Shown here: positions 18,724 to 27,418 of the stretch, in pieces | Numbering within the stretch: the stretch's first letter is position 1 | How the letters are laid out: each line of letters starts with the position of its first letter | Assembly (NCBI RefSeq): GCF_025751575.1 | Contig: NZ_JAOWLA010000018.1 | Span: forward strand, 1 to 64,000 | Reading direction: 5' to 3' | Length of the DNA: 64,000 nucleotides | DNA from: Albidovulum sediminicola | GTDB lineage: Bacteria; Pseudomonadota; Alphaproteobacteria; Rhodobacterales; Rhodobacteraceae | Position numbers and translations under genes: made by a program | Notes under the pieces: model-generated | Database searches by the model: none | What the model saw: the letters and a program-made list of their open reading frames with translations, nothing else | What the model was told of the DNA's origin: nothing

Positions 18724-19185
18724 ATGGAGATTACAACGCTCGGGATCGACCTGGCCAAATCCGTGTTTCAGCTTCACGGCGTTGACGCGGATGGTGGCGT
18801 CGTCTTGCAGAAGAAGCTGCGCCGGAGCGCGGTACTCGACGTTCTCGGCAAGCTGAGCCCTTGCCTGATCGGGATGGAAGCCTGCGCCACATCACACCAT
18901 TGGGCGCGTGAGATCGCGGCACTTGGCCATGAGGTCAGGCGGATCCCGCCCGCCTTTGTAAAGCCCTATGTGAAGCGGCAGAAGAATGACGCGGCTGACG
19001 CCGCGGCGATCTGCTAGGCCGTGACACGACCAAACATGCGTTTTGTGCCGATTGCTCGGTATCGGCGCCACCTCTGTGACACGGCGAGCGGAGACGATCG
19101 ACACGCGGACCGGCGCTTGGCTCGGATCCCTGCTCGAGCGCACACCAACGCGGCTCGTGAGGGGCGAGAACTACAGGGTCGCAGC
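18724..19185 (+). pseudogene. IS110-family transposase, interrupted and internally deleted
   Basis: Opens MEITTLGIDLAKSVFQLHG with the DEDD-type residues visible (D in GIDLAK, E in GMEAC, D pair in NDAADAA). An in-frame TAG at 19015-19017 stands where a glutamate codon is expected (AICxAVTRPNMRFVPI continues after it). After about 19070 most of the gene is lost; a C-terminal-like piece, WLGSLLERTPTRLV then GENYR, follows at 19110-19185. The element cannot be active. Confidence 0.8.
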
Positions 19186-19426
19186 GGCCATCTGACCGGA
19201 GGCAAGCGGCGCCCGAAGGGCACCGCTACAAGATGCAAGGGCAGAGTTGCGTGGTGATGATCAAGCGAGACCGCTGCCGGAACACCCCGAGGTGCTGTCA
19301 GGGCGTTGCAGCTCGATCATCTGAATGGGAACCGGCTCGCGGACTTGATCAGGGCCAGCGGTCAGTCGCACCGCGCGCAAAGGCCGGAAACATGACCGCA
19401 CCCAGCGCGATGCTGCCGACGGTGGA

Positions 19427-19545
19427 ATGGCCCTGACAAACCAACCATGCCGGAACCACAGCCTGGCGTTCGAGACAAAAGCGGCGATTACCGCGATCAA
19501 AGGTAACAAGACGATGATTGAGATTTCGCAGGCGTTCGTCATCCG
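19427..19545 (+). mobile_element. IS3-family orfA N-terminal remnant
   Basis: The translation MALTNQPCRNHSLAFETKA followed by AITAIKGNKTMIEISQAFVI matches the start of OrfA proteins of the type RRNHSPAFKAKVALAAIKGDKTxxELSQxFDVHPxQI, then degrades. Only the DNA-binding start remains. The preceding 19186-19426 and following 19546-19667 contain no other recognisable gene. Confidence 0.65.
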
Positions 19546-19667
19546 TGGGACTGTTCAACGCTCCAGGGTCAGGCGGCCCGCTTGTGTCGAAGATCCTCGG
19601 CGGCACTTGGCTCCGCGACGGGCAGCGCGAAGCCTTCGATCCCGCTGTCTGGCTGAGGTGAAGTCCT

Positions 19668-20348
19668 TCAGTCCGGGCCGGTCAGGAGCGCCGCCAGATC
19701 GTCAAGGCCGACGACATGGCAATAAATCATGTTGATGATCTCAAGCTCCCGCTCATGCAGCGCATCGGTGGCCGCCGCGCAGGCATCGTGGACGACGAGG
19801 ACGTCGAAGCTTTCATCGGCGAGCGAACGAACCGTGGAACTGACGCATTGATCGGTGAAGATGCCTGCGACGATCACATGTGTGATGCCGATATTGCGCA
19901 GCATGAGCCGCAGGTTGGTGCCGGTCAGGGCGCTGTCTGTCGTCTTGGTGACCACGATCTCGTCCCCGCGCGGGGCAAGCGCGTCGACGATCTGGCTGTC
20001 GACCCTGTCCTTCGGCAGCAGGAGGTAGTTGAACCCCGGCCTCTTCTGGCTGAGGGACCGGTCGCGGCCGTCCTCGGTCTGGCAGGCGATGCGTGCATAC
20101 ATCACCTCGATCCCTTCAGCGCGCGCCCAGTCGATCAGCCGGGCGCAGTTGGGGATCACGGTCCCGGTCATGCGGTCGAAGAATGGCTGCCAGCGGCGCT
20201 GCTCTGCGGGGTCGTCCTTGGGCTCAAGGTAGGTATTCTGGATGTCGATCACCAGCACCGCTGTGTGGCGGCGGCTCAAGACGATGTCCTCGGGATCTTC
20301 CGCCAATTCGTAATAGAAGCTGCGAAAGGCTTTCTTCCAGTCACTCAT
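19668..20348 (-). CDS. Isochorismatase-family cysteine hydrolase
   Basis: A 226-residue cysteine hydrolase with the catalytic triad D35 (VIDIQNTY), K135 (VVTKTTDSAL) and C168 (FTDQCVSSTVRSL). The family cleaves amides, carbamoyl groups or enol ethers, for example N-carbamoylsarcosine, biuret or nicotinamide. It is the last gene of the 14-gene microcompartment operon, ten bases after the kinase gene. Its part in amino-alcohol breakdown is not known; removing an N-acyl or N-carbamoyl group from the imported amine is one option. Confidence 0.85.
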   Translation of the reverse strand: MSDWKKAFRSFYYELAEDPEDIVLSRRHTAVLVIDIQNTYLEPKDDPAEQRRWQPFFDRMTGTVIPNCARLIDWARAEGIEVMYARIACQTEDGRDRSLSQKRPGFNYLLLPKDRVDSQIVDALAPRGDEIVVTKTTDSALTGTNLRLMLRNIGITHVIVAGIFTDQCVSSTVRSLADESFDVLVVHDACAAATDALHERELEIINMIYCHVVGLDDLAALLTGPD

Positions 20349-20358
20349 CCCCTGCTCC

Positions 20359-21372
20359 TCATGCCAGGGCGCGCATACGCTCCAAATAGGCCTGTCCCAA
20401 CCGCGCCGTTGTGGCGGCGAAGCCGGAGGCCAGCGCCTGCGGTTCCGGCGCCTCGATATGGCTGCCGATCCAGGCCAGAAGCGCCATGCGCCGCAGCATG
20501 ACGAAGGTGTCGATCTCGACCTCTTCGGCCGCGCTCAGCGGGCGGACGGAGCGGTATCCCCTGACCCAGGCCGCCTTCAGGCCCGGAATGCGGGGGTCAT
20601 CCTCGATAAAGCTGATCGCCGCGGCGAAATCGTAAAGGAACCAACCCCAGCCGCAGTCGTCGAAGTCGATGAGCCGCGTGCCCTTGGCGTCGATCAGGAG
20701 GTTGGCCAGCCGCATGTCGGCATGGATCAAGTTGAAACGGTCCGGGGCCTTGCCGAAGGCGGCAAGGCGCGCGCGCACCGTCCGCTCCACCTCTTCCAGG
20801 ACACCGGCGACCTCGGGCGTCACTTCGGGCGCGTCGCGCCAGTTGCCCCAGGTCGGGTTCGGGCCAAAGACCGTTTTCTCATCCCAGGTCAGGCGCTGAA
20901 AATCATCGGGTTTTTCCCAGCCAAGAACATGGTCATGGCAGCGCGCGGCGATCGCCCCAAGCTCCTCATACCCGGCGCTCATGTCGGCGCTTTCGTCGGG
21001 GGCGGACCCTTCGACGAAATGGAACAGCACCATGTAGCGCGGGGCCGCAAGCCCTTTCCCATGCGCCTGCTGGATCGGGTCGCCGTTGCGGCCGACATAG
21101 ACACCGGGGGTGATCACCACGCCCGCGCCGTCCAGCGCCTCCAACCATCCCAGCTCGCACTCGATTGCCCGGTGGGTGTGGTAATTTTCTCGGTGGATGC
21201 GCAGGACCGCGCGATACCCGCCCGGCGCCTCGACCAGATAGGTCGCGTTCTCGGACACGTTGATGAGCCGCGCCGTCGCGCCATCCGGCACGTCCCAAAG
21301 CGGCAGGGAGGATTGGGCCAGATCGTTCAGATGGCCCAGCATTTCTTCCAGAGGCATATCGGAACCGGACAT
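20359..21372 (-). CDS. APH-family kinase, probable 1-amino-2-propanol kinase
   Basis: A 337-residue phosphotransferase of the aminoglycoside/choline kinase fold with catalytic loop HADMRLANLL (H217, D219, N224) and the metal-binding DFDD (236-239). In the mycobacterial RMM microcompartment a kinase of this family phosphorylates (S)-1-amino-2-propanol, preparing it for elimination by a PLP enzyme. The same enzyme set (kinase, SDR, class III PLP enzyme, acylating ALDH, shell proteins) is in this operon, which supports that role over antibiotic resistance or homoserine kinase. The substrate could also be ethanolamine or another amino alcohol. Confidence 0.82.
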   Translation of the reverse strand: MSGSDMPLEEMLGHLNDLAQSSLPLWDVPDGATARLINVSENATYLVEAPGGYRAVLRIHRENYHTHRAIECELGWLEALDGAGVVITPGVYVGRNGDPIQQAHGKGLAAPRYMVLFHFVEGSAPDESADMSAGYEELGAIAARCHDHVLGWEKPDDFQRLTWDEKTVFGPNPTWGNWRDAPEVTPEVAGVLEEVERTVRARLAAFGKAPDRFNLIHADMRLANLLIDAKGTRLIDFDDCGWGWFLYDFAAAISFIEDDPRIPGLKAAWVRGYRSVRPLSAAEEVEIDTFVMLRRMALLAWIGSHIEAPEPQALASGFAATTARLGQAYLERMRALA

Positions 21373-21390
21373 CGCGTCCTCCTTCGACAG

Positions 21391-22161
21391 TCAGATTTCG
21401 GCGATAGCTTCCAGCGATTCCGGGATGATCTGGCCGCCATCGACAACGATCTGCTGGCCGGTGATATAGCCCGCCTCATCCGAGGCGAAGAAAAGGGCGG
21501 CGTTGCCGATATCCTCGACCGCGCCAAGCCGCTTCAGCGGGATCGAGGCGGCCATCGTGGCCAGGTAGTCCTCCCCCAGATCCTGAAGCCCCTCCGTGTA
21601 GATGTTCCCCGGCATGACGGCATTGATGGTGGTGTTGTAGCGCGCCAGTTCCATCGCGGCGGTCTTGAGGAAGCCAAGCTGCCCCGCCTTCGACGCGCCG
21701 TAATGCGACCAGCCCGGAAAGCCCGTGATCGGCCCGGTGATCGAAGAAGTCAGCACCACACGGCCCTTGCCAGCCTTTTCGAAATGCGGGATCGCCGCCT
21801 TGACCGACAGGAAGGCCGACCGCAGGTTGGTGGCCATCACCTGGTCCCATTCGCCGGGGTCCATGTCGACGATCTTTGTCTGTGGAAAGGCGCCCGCGTT
21901 GGCGCACATGACATGCAGCCCGCCCTGCGCCGCCGCCGTACTATCGACCATGCCCTTGACCGATGACCAGTCGGACACGTCGCAGACCTCATAGCGCACG
22001 TCGCCCTCGATCTCTGCTGCCGCCTTCTTCAGATCATCCTCGTTCCGCGCGGCGATCGTGACCTTGGCCCCTTGGCGGGCGAAGACGGTGGCAATGCCGC
22101 GGCCGATCCCCTTGGACCCACCTGTGACGATGACACTTTTGCCTTTCAGTGACGTAAGCAT
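21391..22161 (-). CDS. SDR oxidoreductase, probable 1-amino-2-propanol dehydrogenase
   Basis: A 256-residue classical short-chain dehydrogenase: cofactor motif GGSKGIG (14-20), NAG at 88-90, catalytic S139/S140, Y154 and K158 (YGASK), and the C-terminal TGQQIVVDGGQ. The mycobacterial RMM locus has an SDR that interconverts aminoacetone and 1-amino-2-propanol; operon context argues for that here. No encapsulation helix is visible at either end. The start is the ATG at 22161. Confidence 0.87.
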   Translation of the reverse strand: MLTSLKGKSVIVTGGSKGIGRGIATVFARQGAKVTIAARNEDDLKKAAAEIEGDVRYEVCDVSDWSSVKGMVDSTAAAQGGLHVMCANAGAFPQTKIVDMDPGEWDQVMATNLRSAFLSVKAAIPHFEKAGKGRVVLTSSITGPITGFPGWSHYGASKAGQLGFLKTAAMELARYNTTINAVMPGNIYTEGLQDLGEDYLATMAASIPLKRLGAVEDIGNAALFFASDEAGYITGQQIVVDGGQIIPESLEAIAEI

Positions 22162-22191
22162 GATGCGATCTCCCTGCGAGTTTCTTGTTTT

Positions 22192-23004
22192 TCAGTCCTG
22201 CGCGACCCGTGCGTCCCTGTTGACCCGCACCAGCCAGGCCACCGCGAAGGCGGCAAGGATCAGGACGAAGGACCCGACCACCGACATGACGCCCAGCGTC
22301 GGCACCAACGGTGAATAGCCCGACACCATCTTGGCATAGAGCCATTCGGGCAGGGTGGAATCCGCGCCCGTGGTGAAAAGTGACAGCGGGAAGTTCCCCC
22401 AGCTGAGAAGGAAGGCGAAAAGTCCGGCGGAAACCAGCCCCGGCATCAGCAGGGGCAGCGTGATCTCACGCAGGATTGTGACGGTGTTGGCGCCCATGTC
22501 ACGCGCGGCCTCTTCCAGCGCAGGGTCGAAACTGTAGGCGCGGATGGCGACGATCAGCGTGGCAATTGGGGCAATCCAGACAAGGTGGGCGACGACGGCC
22601 GTCTTCCAGGTCGGGATAATGCCGAGAGAGTTGAACCACATCAGAAGGGCAAGGCCCAAAACCGTCTGCGGGAAGAAGATCGGCAGCAGGATCAGCTTCT
22701 GGAACGTGGTGCGGAACCGCCAGTGATAACGCGCGAAGGCCAGCGCGCCGAAGAAGGCCACCACCACCGAGATCACGGTCACCAGCACCGCGACCGAAAG
22801 CGACGTCGTCAGAAGCTCGCTGACCGTGCTGCTGGCCATCGCCTCGCCATACCACTTTGTCGAATAACGCTTGATCGGAAAGCTAAGGTATCGCGCCTGC
22901 GAGACCGAGGCAAAGCCGACCGAGACCAGCGGCAGGTAAAGGAACGCGATGACGATGACGCCGTAGACGTACAGCACGATCCGGGTCGAGCGGCTGGTGG
23001 ACAT
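22192..23004 (-). CDS. ABC transporter permease, PotC-like
   Basis: A 270-residue permease starting MSTSRSTRIVLYVYGVIVIAF, with six hydrophobic segments and the EAA loop EEAARDMGANTVTILREITLPLLMPG at about residues 175-200. It shares one base with the stop of the partner permease gene (TGATG), which fixes the start; longer frames run through that gene. It belongs to the spermidine/putrescine class and should import a small cation such as an amino alcohol for the microcompartment. Confidence 0.88.
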   Translation of the reverse strand: MSTSRSTRIVLYVYGVIVIAFLYLPLVSVGFASVSQARYLSFPIKRYSTKWYGEAMASSTVSELLTTSLSVAVLVTVISVVVAFFGALAFARYHWRFRTTFQKLILLPIFFPQTVLGLALLMWFNSLGIIPTWKTAVVAHLVWIAPIATLIVAIRAYSFDPALEEAARDMGANTVTILREITLPLLMPGLVSAGLFAFLLSWGNFPLSLFTTGADSTLPEWLYAKMVSGYSPLVPTLGVMSVVGSFVLILAAFAVAWLVRVNRDARVAQD

Positions 23005-23858
23005 CAGCGTTTCCTCCCCATGATCGCATCCAGATCGACCTTGGACACGCCAAAAAGCGCAAGCCCCCCGATGATGACGATCAGGATCATAGAAAGGGCG
23101 GAGCCAAGCGGCCAGTTCTGCCCGAAGGTGAAGGCCGTCTCGACATCGTCGGCAATCGCGATGACCGCCTGACCGCCAAGGATCTTGGATTCCGCCAGTG
23201 CCCCCGCCGCCAGAACGAAGCTCAGGAGCGATCCGACCACGATGCCCGGCGCCGCCAGCGGCACCTCGATCTGCCAAAGCACCTGCCAGCGCGAGGCGCC
23301 AAGATCGTAGGCCGCCTGCCGCGTGTCGTCGGGCACCATGGAAATGCCCTGTGCCAGCGGAAAGAGCATGAAGGGCAGGTAGACGTAGACCAGGCCGAAG
23401 ATGATGATCGGAACGGAGTAGAGCGGGCCTTCGAAGCCGACCCCGGTCCATGAGCGCAGATGCCCCTCGATCAGCCCACCCTTCATCAGCGTCAGCACCC
23501 AGCCGAAGAGTCGGATGTTTTCCGAGACGAAAAGGCTCATCACCACCGCGACGGTCAGGATCAGGCTGAAGCGGCCAAAGACCTTCGCCATCGCATAGGC
23601 GAGCGGCCAGCAGAGCACGACAAGGATCACGGTCGCGCAAAGCGCCATGCCCAGCGACCAGAGGAGCGACTTGTAGTAACCTTGCGAGAAGAACAGCGAA
23701 TAGGCCGAGAAATCCGGCATGTTCGCCAGCGAGAAGACCTTGGGCGGCATGATCGAGAACAGCGCCACCACGACGAGCGGCGCCAGGAACGACAACAGCA
23801 GGACCAGCGCCAGCGGCAGCGCGGAAAGAAACCCCAGTTTCCCGTCGAGTCTGTTCAT
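23004..23858 (-). CDS. ABC transporter permease, PotB-like
   Basis: A 284-residue permease with an N-terminal helix (LSALPLALVLLLSFLAPLVVVALF), the PotB-type PLAYAMAK segment and the EAA loop RQAAYDLGASRWQVLWQIEVPLAAPG near residues 185-210. It overlaps the ATPase gene by four bases and the PotC-like gene by one. Confidence 0.89.
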   Translation of the reverse strand: MNRLDGKLGFLSALPLALVLLLSFLAPLVVVALFSIMPPKVFSLANMPDFSAYSLFFSQGYYKSLLWSLGMALCATVILVVLCWPLAYAMAKVFGRFSLILTVAVVMSLFVSENIRLFGWVLTLMKGGLIEGHLRSWTGVGFEGPLYSVPIIIFGLVYVYLPFMLFPLAQGISMVPDDTRQAAYDLGASRWQVLWQIEVPLAAPGIVVGSLLSFVLAAGALAESKILGGQAVIAIADDVETAFTFGQNWPLGSALSMILIVIIGGLALFGVSKVDLDAIMGRKR

Positions 23859-24928
23859 GCCGCCTCGCCGATGAAATGGGTGTTCGCGGCGTTGAAACCC
23901 AGCGTGACCTTCTGTCCCTCGGCTGCGCTCAGACGTTCCTCGCGCAGCTTCTCGACCGTCACCATGCCGTTTTCGGTCTTGATCTCATACTGGATGCGGG
24001 AGCCGAGCGCGTATTCGCCGTGGACCACGCCGCTCAGCGTGAAGTCGAAGCTGCCCCCGCTGTCCGCGAGGCGCAGATATTCGGGACGCACCATCAACAG
24101 GCCGTCATGCCCCGGCGCCAGGTCCGACAGCGCGACCCCCGGCCGGACCGACAGCGTCGGGCTTTCGATCCGGCCATCCGCGCCGGCACGCAGCGGGAAC
24201 AGGTTCACCTCGCCCATGAACTCGGCGACGAAGCGGCTGACCGGGGCGCTATAGATCTGGTCGGCGACGGCGATCTGTTCGAACTGACCGTCTTTCATGA
24301 TGGCGATCCGGTCGGACATCACCATCGCCTCTTCCAGCGAATGGGTGATGTAGACGAAGGTCTTGCCGGTGCGGGTGTGCAGGTCCTTCAGCTCTTTCTC
24401 AAGCGTCTTGCGCAGCCGGTAGTCGAGCGCCGAGAGCGGTTCGTCGAAGAACAGGATCTCCGGATCGAAGGCAAGCGCGCGCGCCAGCGCCACGCGCTGC
24501 CGTTCGCCGCCCGAACACTGGGAGATGCGCTTGTCATAGTATCTGCGCGGCAGCCGCAGAAGGTCGAGCAACTCTTCCGCCCTCGCGCGCCGCTTGGCCG
24601 GCGCCTCCTTGCGGATCTTCATCGGGAACTCGATGTTCTGCCCGACCGTCATATGCGGAAAAAGCGCCAGCGACTGAAACACCATGCACGTCGGGCGCAG
24701 GTTCGCGGGCGTCTGGTCAATTCGCTTGTCGCGCAGCCAGATCTCGCCCTCTGTCACCTCGTCCATGCCGACGAGCAGGCGGATCATCGTCGACTTGCCG
24801 CTGCCGGACGGCCCCACGATCGTGAAGAACTCGCCCTCGGCGATGTCGAGGTCGATGCCCTTCAGCGCCGTGAAGTTACCAAACCGCTTGACGACGCCGC
24901 GAAGGCGCAGAAGTCCCGGAGAGTCCAT
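23855..24928 (-). CDS. ABC transporter ATP-binding protein, PotA-like
   Basis: About 357 residues: ATPase domain with Walker A GPSGSGKST, VFQSLALFPHMTVGQNI, signature CSGGERQRVALARAL, Walker B ILFFDEPLSALD, and switch ITHSLEEAM, followed by a C-terminal TOBE domain (about 270-355) typical of PotA. The first signature residue is Cys-Ser-Gly-Gly rather than LSGG, a minor oddity. Start chosen at MDSPGLLRLR (24928) behind AAGG; an ATG at 24946 is possible. It lies 73 bases from the binding-protein gene. Confidence 0.9.
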   Translation of the reverse strand: MDSPGLLRLRGVVKRFGNFTALKGIDLDIAEGEFFTIVGPSGSGKSTMIRLLVGMDEVTEGEIWLRDKRIDQTPANLRPTCMVFQSLALFPHMTVGQNIEFPMKIRKEAPAKRRARAEELLDLLRLPRRYYDKRISQCSGGERQRVALARALAFDPEILFFDEPLSALDYRLRKTLEKELKDLHTRTGKTFVYITHSLEEAMVMSDRIAIMKDGQFEQIAVADQIYSAPVSRFVAEFMGEVNLFPLRAGADGRIESPTLSVRPGVALSDLAPGHDGLLMVRPEYLRLADSGGSFDFTLSGVVHGEYALGSRIQYEIKTENGMVTVEKLREERLSAAEGQKVTLGFNAANTHFIGEAA

Positions 24929-25001
24929 GCCCCAACCTTGCTGCATTCATTCAATTTCAGGCACCTCCGGGGCAGGTTTCGCCGCCCCGGAGCCGGCAGT
25001 G

Positions 25002-26144
25002 TCACGACCGGCGTTCTTGCGTGTAGATCTCGATCAGCGCGTCATAAGAGGCGACGACATCGTAATCGAGCGACCGCGCCATCTCTTCTTCCAGGCTGTC
25101 AATCTGGATCGCGTCCAGTTCTTCCTCGTCGAACTGGGCCATGACCTCGGGATTGCCCATCTGGGCGACCGGGTTGTAGGTGCCCTCGGTGAAGGCCACC
25201 GCCTTGGCAACCTCGGGCGCCTGAACGAATTCGAGGAAGTCCTCGGCCAGATCGCTCGGGTTCGGGTTGTTGACAGCCGAGGTCAGCTCGATCCAGACGC
25301 AACCGCCCTTGCCATCGACCGGCCCGCTTCTCGGCGTGATCGCGCGCACGTTCGTCGCGCCGTCGTAGCGCGCCGGAGAGGCGGTGTAGGTGCCGCCGGT
25401 GAAATAGGCGTCAATCTCGCCGTTGATCAGCGCGGTGTTCATGGCCACCAGATCGTCGGTCAAAAGCTTCGCGCCGCCGAAGATAGTCTTGGCCGTCTCG
25501 CGGAACTTGTCGACATCGCCCCCCTCGATCGGCGCGAAGGGATTGAGGCCGGCGGTCAGGCACATGTGGATGACGTTCCAGTTGTCATAGGTCAGAACGC
25601 CGAAACGGCCCTTCATCGCCGGGTCGAGGAAGAGGTTCCAGCCCTGCTCCTCTGCCGTCTCGCGGCTGATCACATCGGTGTTCACAACGAAGCTGAAGGG
25701 GCCATAGCGCTGCGGCATACCGATCAGGTTACCGTCATCGGCGAAGGCCAGCGGATAGGCCGGGCTCGCGAATTCCGGCAGCATCTTATCGAAATAGGGC
25801 AGGAACCGCTCTTTGTTCAGCGGCTTGATCAGGCCCTCGGGATAGAGCTGGTCGCGCGCCCAGGGCTGGTTGACGTTGATCAGGTCCCAGACCGAGGTTT
25901 CGCCCGCCCGCAGCTTGTTGATCATGTCCGGGTCGGAGGTGCCGCTTTCGGCGCGCACCGTCGCATCGGGATGTGCCGACCGGAAGGGGCCAAGCACCTG
26001 GTCGGAATTGTAGCCTTCCCAGCAAAGGATATTCATCCCGTCGGTGCGGCCCGCGAAGGCGGGGCCAAGCGGTCCGGCCCCGGCAAGCCCTGCAAGCGCG
26101 GCGGTCCGCCCAATGAATTGCCGTCTGGATAGTCCTTTTCTCAT
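25002..26144 (-). CDS. ABC transporter substrate-binding protein, PotD-like
   Basis: A 380-residue periplasmic protein with a twin-arginine signal (SRRQFIGRTAALAGLAG) and the PotD/PotF-type mature start NILCWEGYNSDQVLGPFRSAHP. Acidic and aromatic residues are plentiful as in polyamine-binding proteins; TGGTYTASPARYDG lies in the binding domain. It is placed inside the microcompartment operon between shell and transport genes. Mycobacterial RMM loci use an amino-acid-type permease instead, so this is a different uptake solution for, presumably, a cationic amine. Confidence 0.87.
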   Translation of the reverse strand: MRKGLSRRQFIGRTAALAGLAGAGPLGPAFAGRTDGMNILCWEGYNSDQVLGPFRSAHPDATVRAESGTSDPDMINKLRAGETSVWDLINVNQPWARDQLYPEGLIKPLNKERFLPYFDKMLPEFASPAYPLAFADDGNLIGMPQRYGPFSFVVNTDVISRETAEEQGWNLFLDPAMKGRFGVLTYDNWNVIHMCLTAGLNPFAPIEGGDVDKFRETAKTIFGGAKLLTDDLVAMNTALINGEIDAYFTGGTYTASPARYDGATNVRAITPRSGPVDGKGGCVWIELTSAVNNPNPSDLAEDFLEFVQAPEVAKAVAFTEGTYNPVAQMGNPEVMAQFDEEELDAIQIDSLEEEMARSLDYDVVASYDALIEIYTQERRS

Positions 26145-26197
26145 TTGTTTGCCTCCTGTTGGTTGGTTTGGGGTTCCCCCCTTCTTTTGCGCCCCGT

Positions 26198-26827
26198 TCA
26201 GGCGCGGCGGCCTTTGATACTTTCGAGAACTTCGGTGATCCGGTCGCGGGCCAGCTTCATGTCGGCCAGCGTGCCAGACATAAAGATGCGGCCCGTCGCG
26301 CCCATCATCTGCACATCGTTCAACGTGCAGTTCGGCGCGGCCTTCTCCGCCTCATTCGCCGCGACGCAGGCGAAGAGGGCAGGCGTCATCTCATAGATCA
26401 GAAGCGCCACGCCCGGCACCAGGATCGATCCGTCGCGTGAGCGGTTGAGGATGATGGCATGCTGGTCCGACAGGTCCTCGATGATGTCGTGATAGAGGAC
26501 CTTGGGGGCGAGCTGATCCTCGGGCTTGGCGCCGATCCCCTTCAGGATCGCATTTCCCGCCGCCGTCAGGTCGGCCATGTCGTCGGCATGAAGCTCCAAG
26601 AGGCCGAACTGGCGTTCGGTGAAGAGGATGCCCGGCTCCATGTCTGGCGCCGCCTTCAGCGCCAGATCGGTGATCCGGTGAATGCTCAGCGCGGGCGCGA
26701 CTTCGATGATCAGCGAGTTCTGCCCGCGAAACGGAGGATAGGCCCGCGCGCGCGACGGCGACGACAGGTAGGCCGCGAACTGCGGTTGCAGATCCTCGAT
26801 CGGCAAATAGACGCGAAGCTCGGTCAT
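26198..26827 (-). CDS. Microcompartment shell protein, tandem BMC domain (BMC-T), first
   Basis: A 209-residue protein with two BMC folds: residues about 1-100 (ELRVYLPIEDLQPQFAAYL start, ILFTERQFGLLELHADD) and about 110-205 (HAIILNRSRDGSILVPGVALLIYEMTP, then MMGATGRIFMSGT). Trimers of such proteins form pseudohexameric facets, often with a gated pore. Start at MTELRVYL (26827); the longer frame crosses the BMC-H gene. It is a paralogue of the BMC-T at 27849-28460, with which it shares the QLQPQ-type opening and the GATGR/GANGR loop. Confidence 0.9.
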   Translation of the reverse strand: MTELRVYLPIEDLQPQFAAYLSSPSRARAYPPFRGQNSLIIEVAPALSIHRITDLALKAAPDMEPGILFTERQFGLLELHADDMADLTAAGNAILKGIGAKPEDQLAPKVLYHDIIEDLSDQHAIILNRSRDGSILVPGVALLIYEMTPALFACVAANEAEKAAPNCTLNDVQMMGATGRIFMSGTLADMKLARDRITEVLESIKGRRA

Positions 26828-26861
26828 ACCCTCGTCACCCTTTCCTGCGCGCGGACGGTCA

Positions 26862-27146
26862 TCACTTCGCGGCAGCGGCCGAGAAATGCTTGCCAAGATC
26901 GGCATGGGGGCGCGGAATGACATGCACCGCCGTCACCTCGCCGACCTGACTGGCGGCTTCTGCGCCAGCCTCGGTCGCGGCCTTGACCGCACCCACGTCG
27001 CCACGCACGACGACGGAGACCAGCCCGCCGCCCACCTCGTTGCGGGCCACGATCTCGACATTTGCCGCCTTGACCATCGCATCCGCGGCCGACAGCGCGG
27101 GCACATAGCCCTTTGTTTCAATCATTCCGATAGCCAGATTCGCCAT
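26862..27146 (-). CDS. Microcompartment shell protein, single BMC domain (BMC-H)
   Basis: A 94-residue hexamer-forming shell protein. The classical opening [26 protein letters not shown] and the middle [27 protein letters not shown] are those of PduA/EutM/CcmK-type proteins, and the end [13 protein letters not shown] is typical. It would form the bulk of the facets with the usual central pore. Start at [10 protein letters not shown] (27146). It is the only BMC-H in the locus. Confidence 0.96.
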   Translation of the reverse strand: MANLAIGMIETKGYVPALSAADAMVKAANVEIVARNEVGGGLVSVVVRGDVGAVKAATEAGAEAASQVGEVTAVHVIPRPHADLGKHFSAAAAK

Positions 27147-27157
27147 GATGTGTTCCT

Positions 27158-27418
27158 TCATGCTTTGCTTTTGCTGGTGTTGTCTTCGTCGATGGAGCCG
27201 ATGATCAGGGCATCGACCGGCGCGGTCTTGCCCGTGAAGAAGGCGGCCGCCACCGATCCTTGCGTGATCAGGACCGGCTCGCCGGTGTTGCAGCCGAGCG
27301 GGTCAAAGGCGATCAGCTTCGCGCCGCTTTCCGTCTCAACTTCCAGCAGCGCCCCTGCGGGCAGGGAGGAGACGCGGCGCGACGACCATATCTTGCCTAT
27401 GACGCGTCCTTGAATCAT
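27158..27418 (-). CDS. Microcompartment vertex protein (BMC-P, EutN/CcmL family)
   Basis: An 86-residue pentamer-forming protein beginning [28 protein letters not shown], with [22 protein letters not shown]-like GxGxGE and GSVA signature segments of the EutN/CcmL family. It closes the twelve vertices of the shell. Four-base overlap with the PduM/EutQ-like gene, 11 bases from the BMC-H gene. Confidence 0.94.
   Translation of the reverse strand: MIQGRVIGKIWSSRRVSSLPAGALLEVETESGAKLIAFDPLGCNTGEPVLITQGSVAAAFFTGKTAPVDALIIGSIDEDNTSKSKA

Noticed and set aside
20359-21372. Aminoglycoside resistance phosphotransferase
   Set aside because: The fold is shared, but the gene lies inside a microcompartment operon with the amino-alcohol enzyme set.
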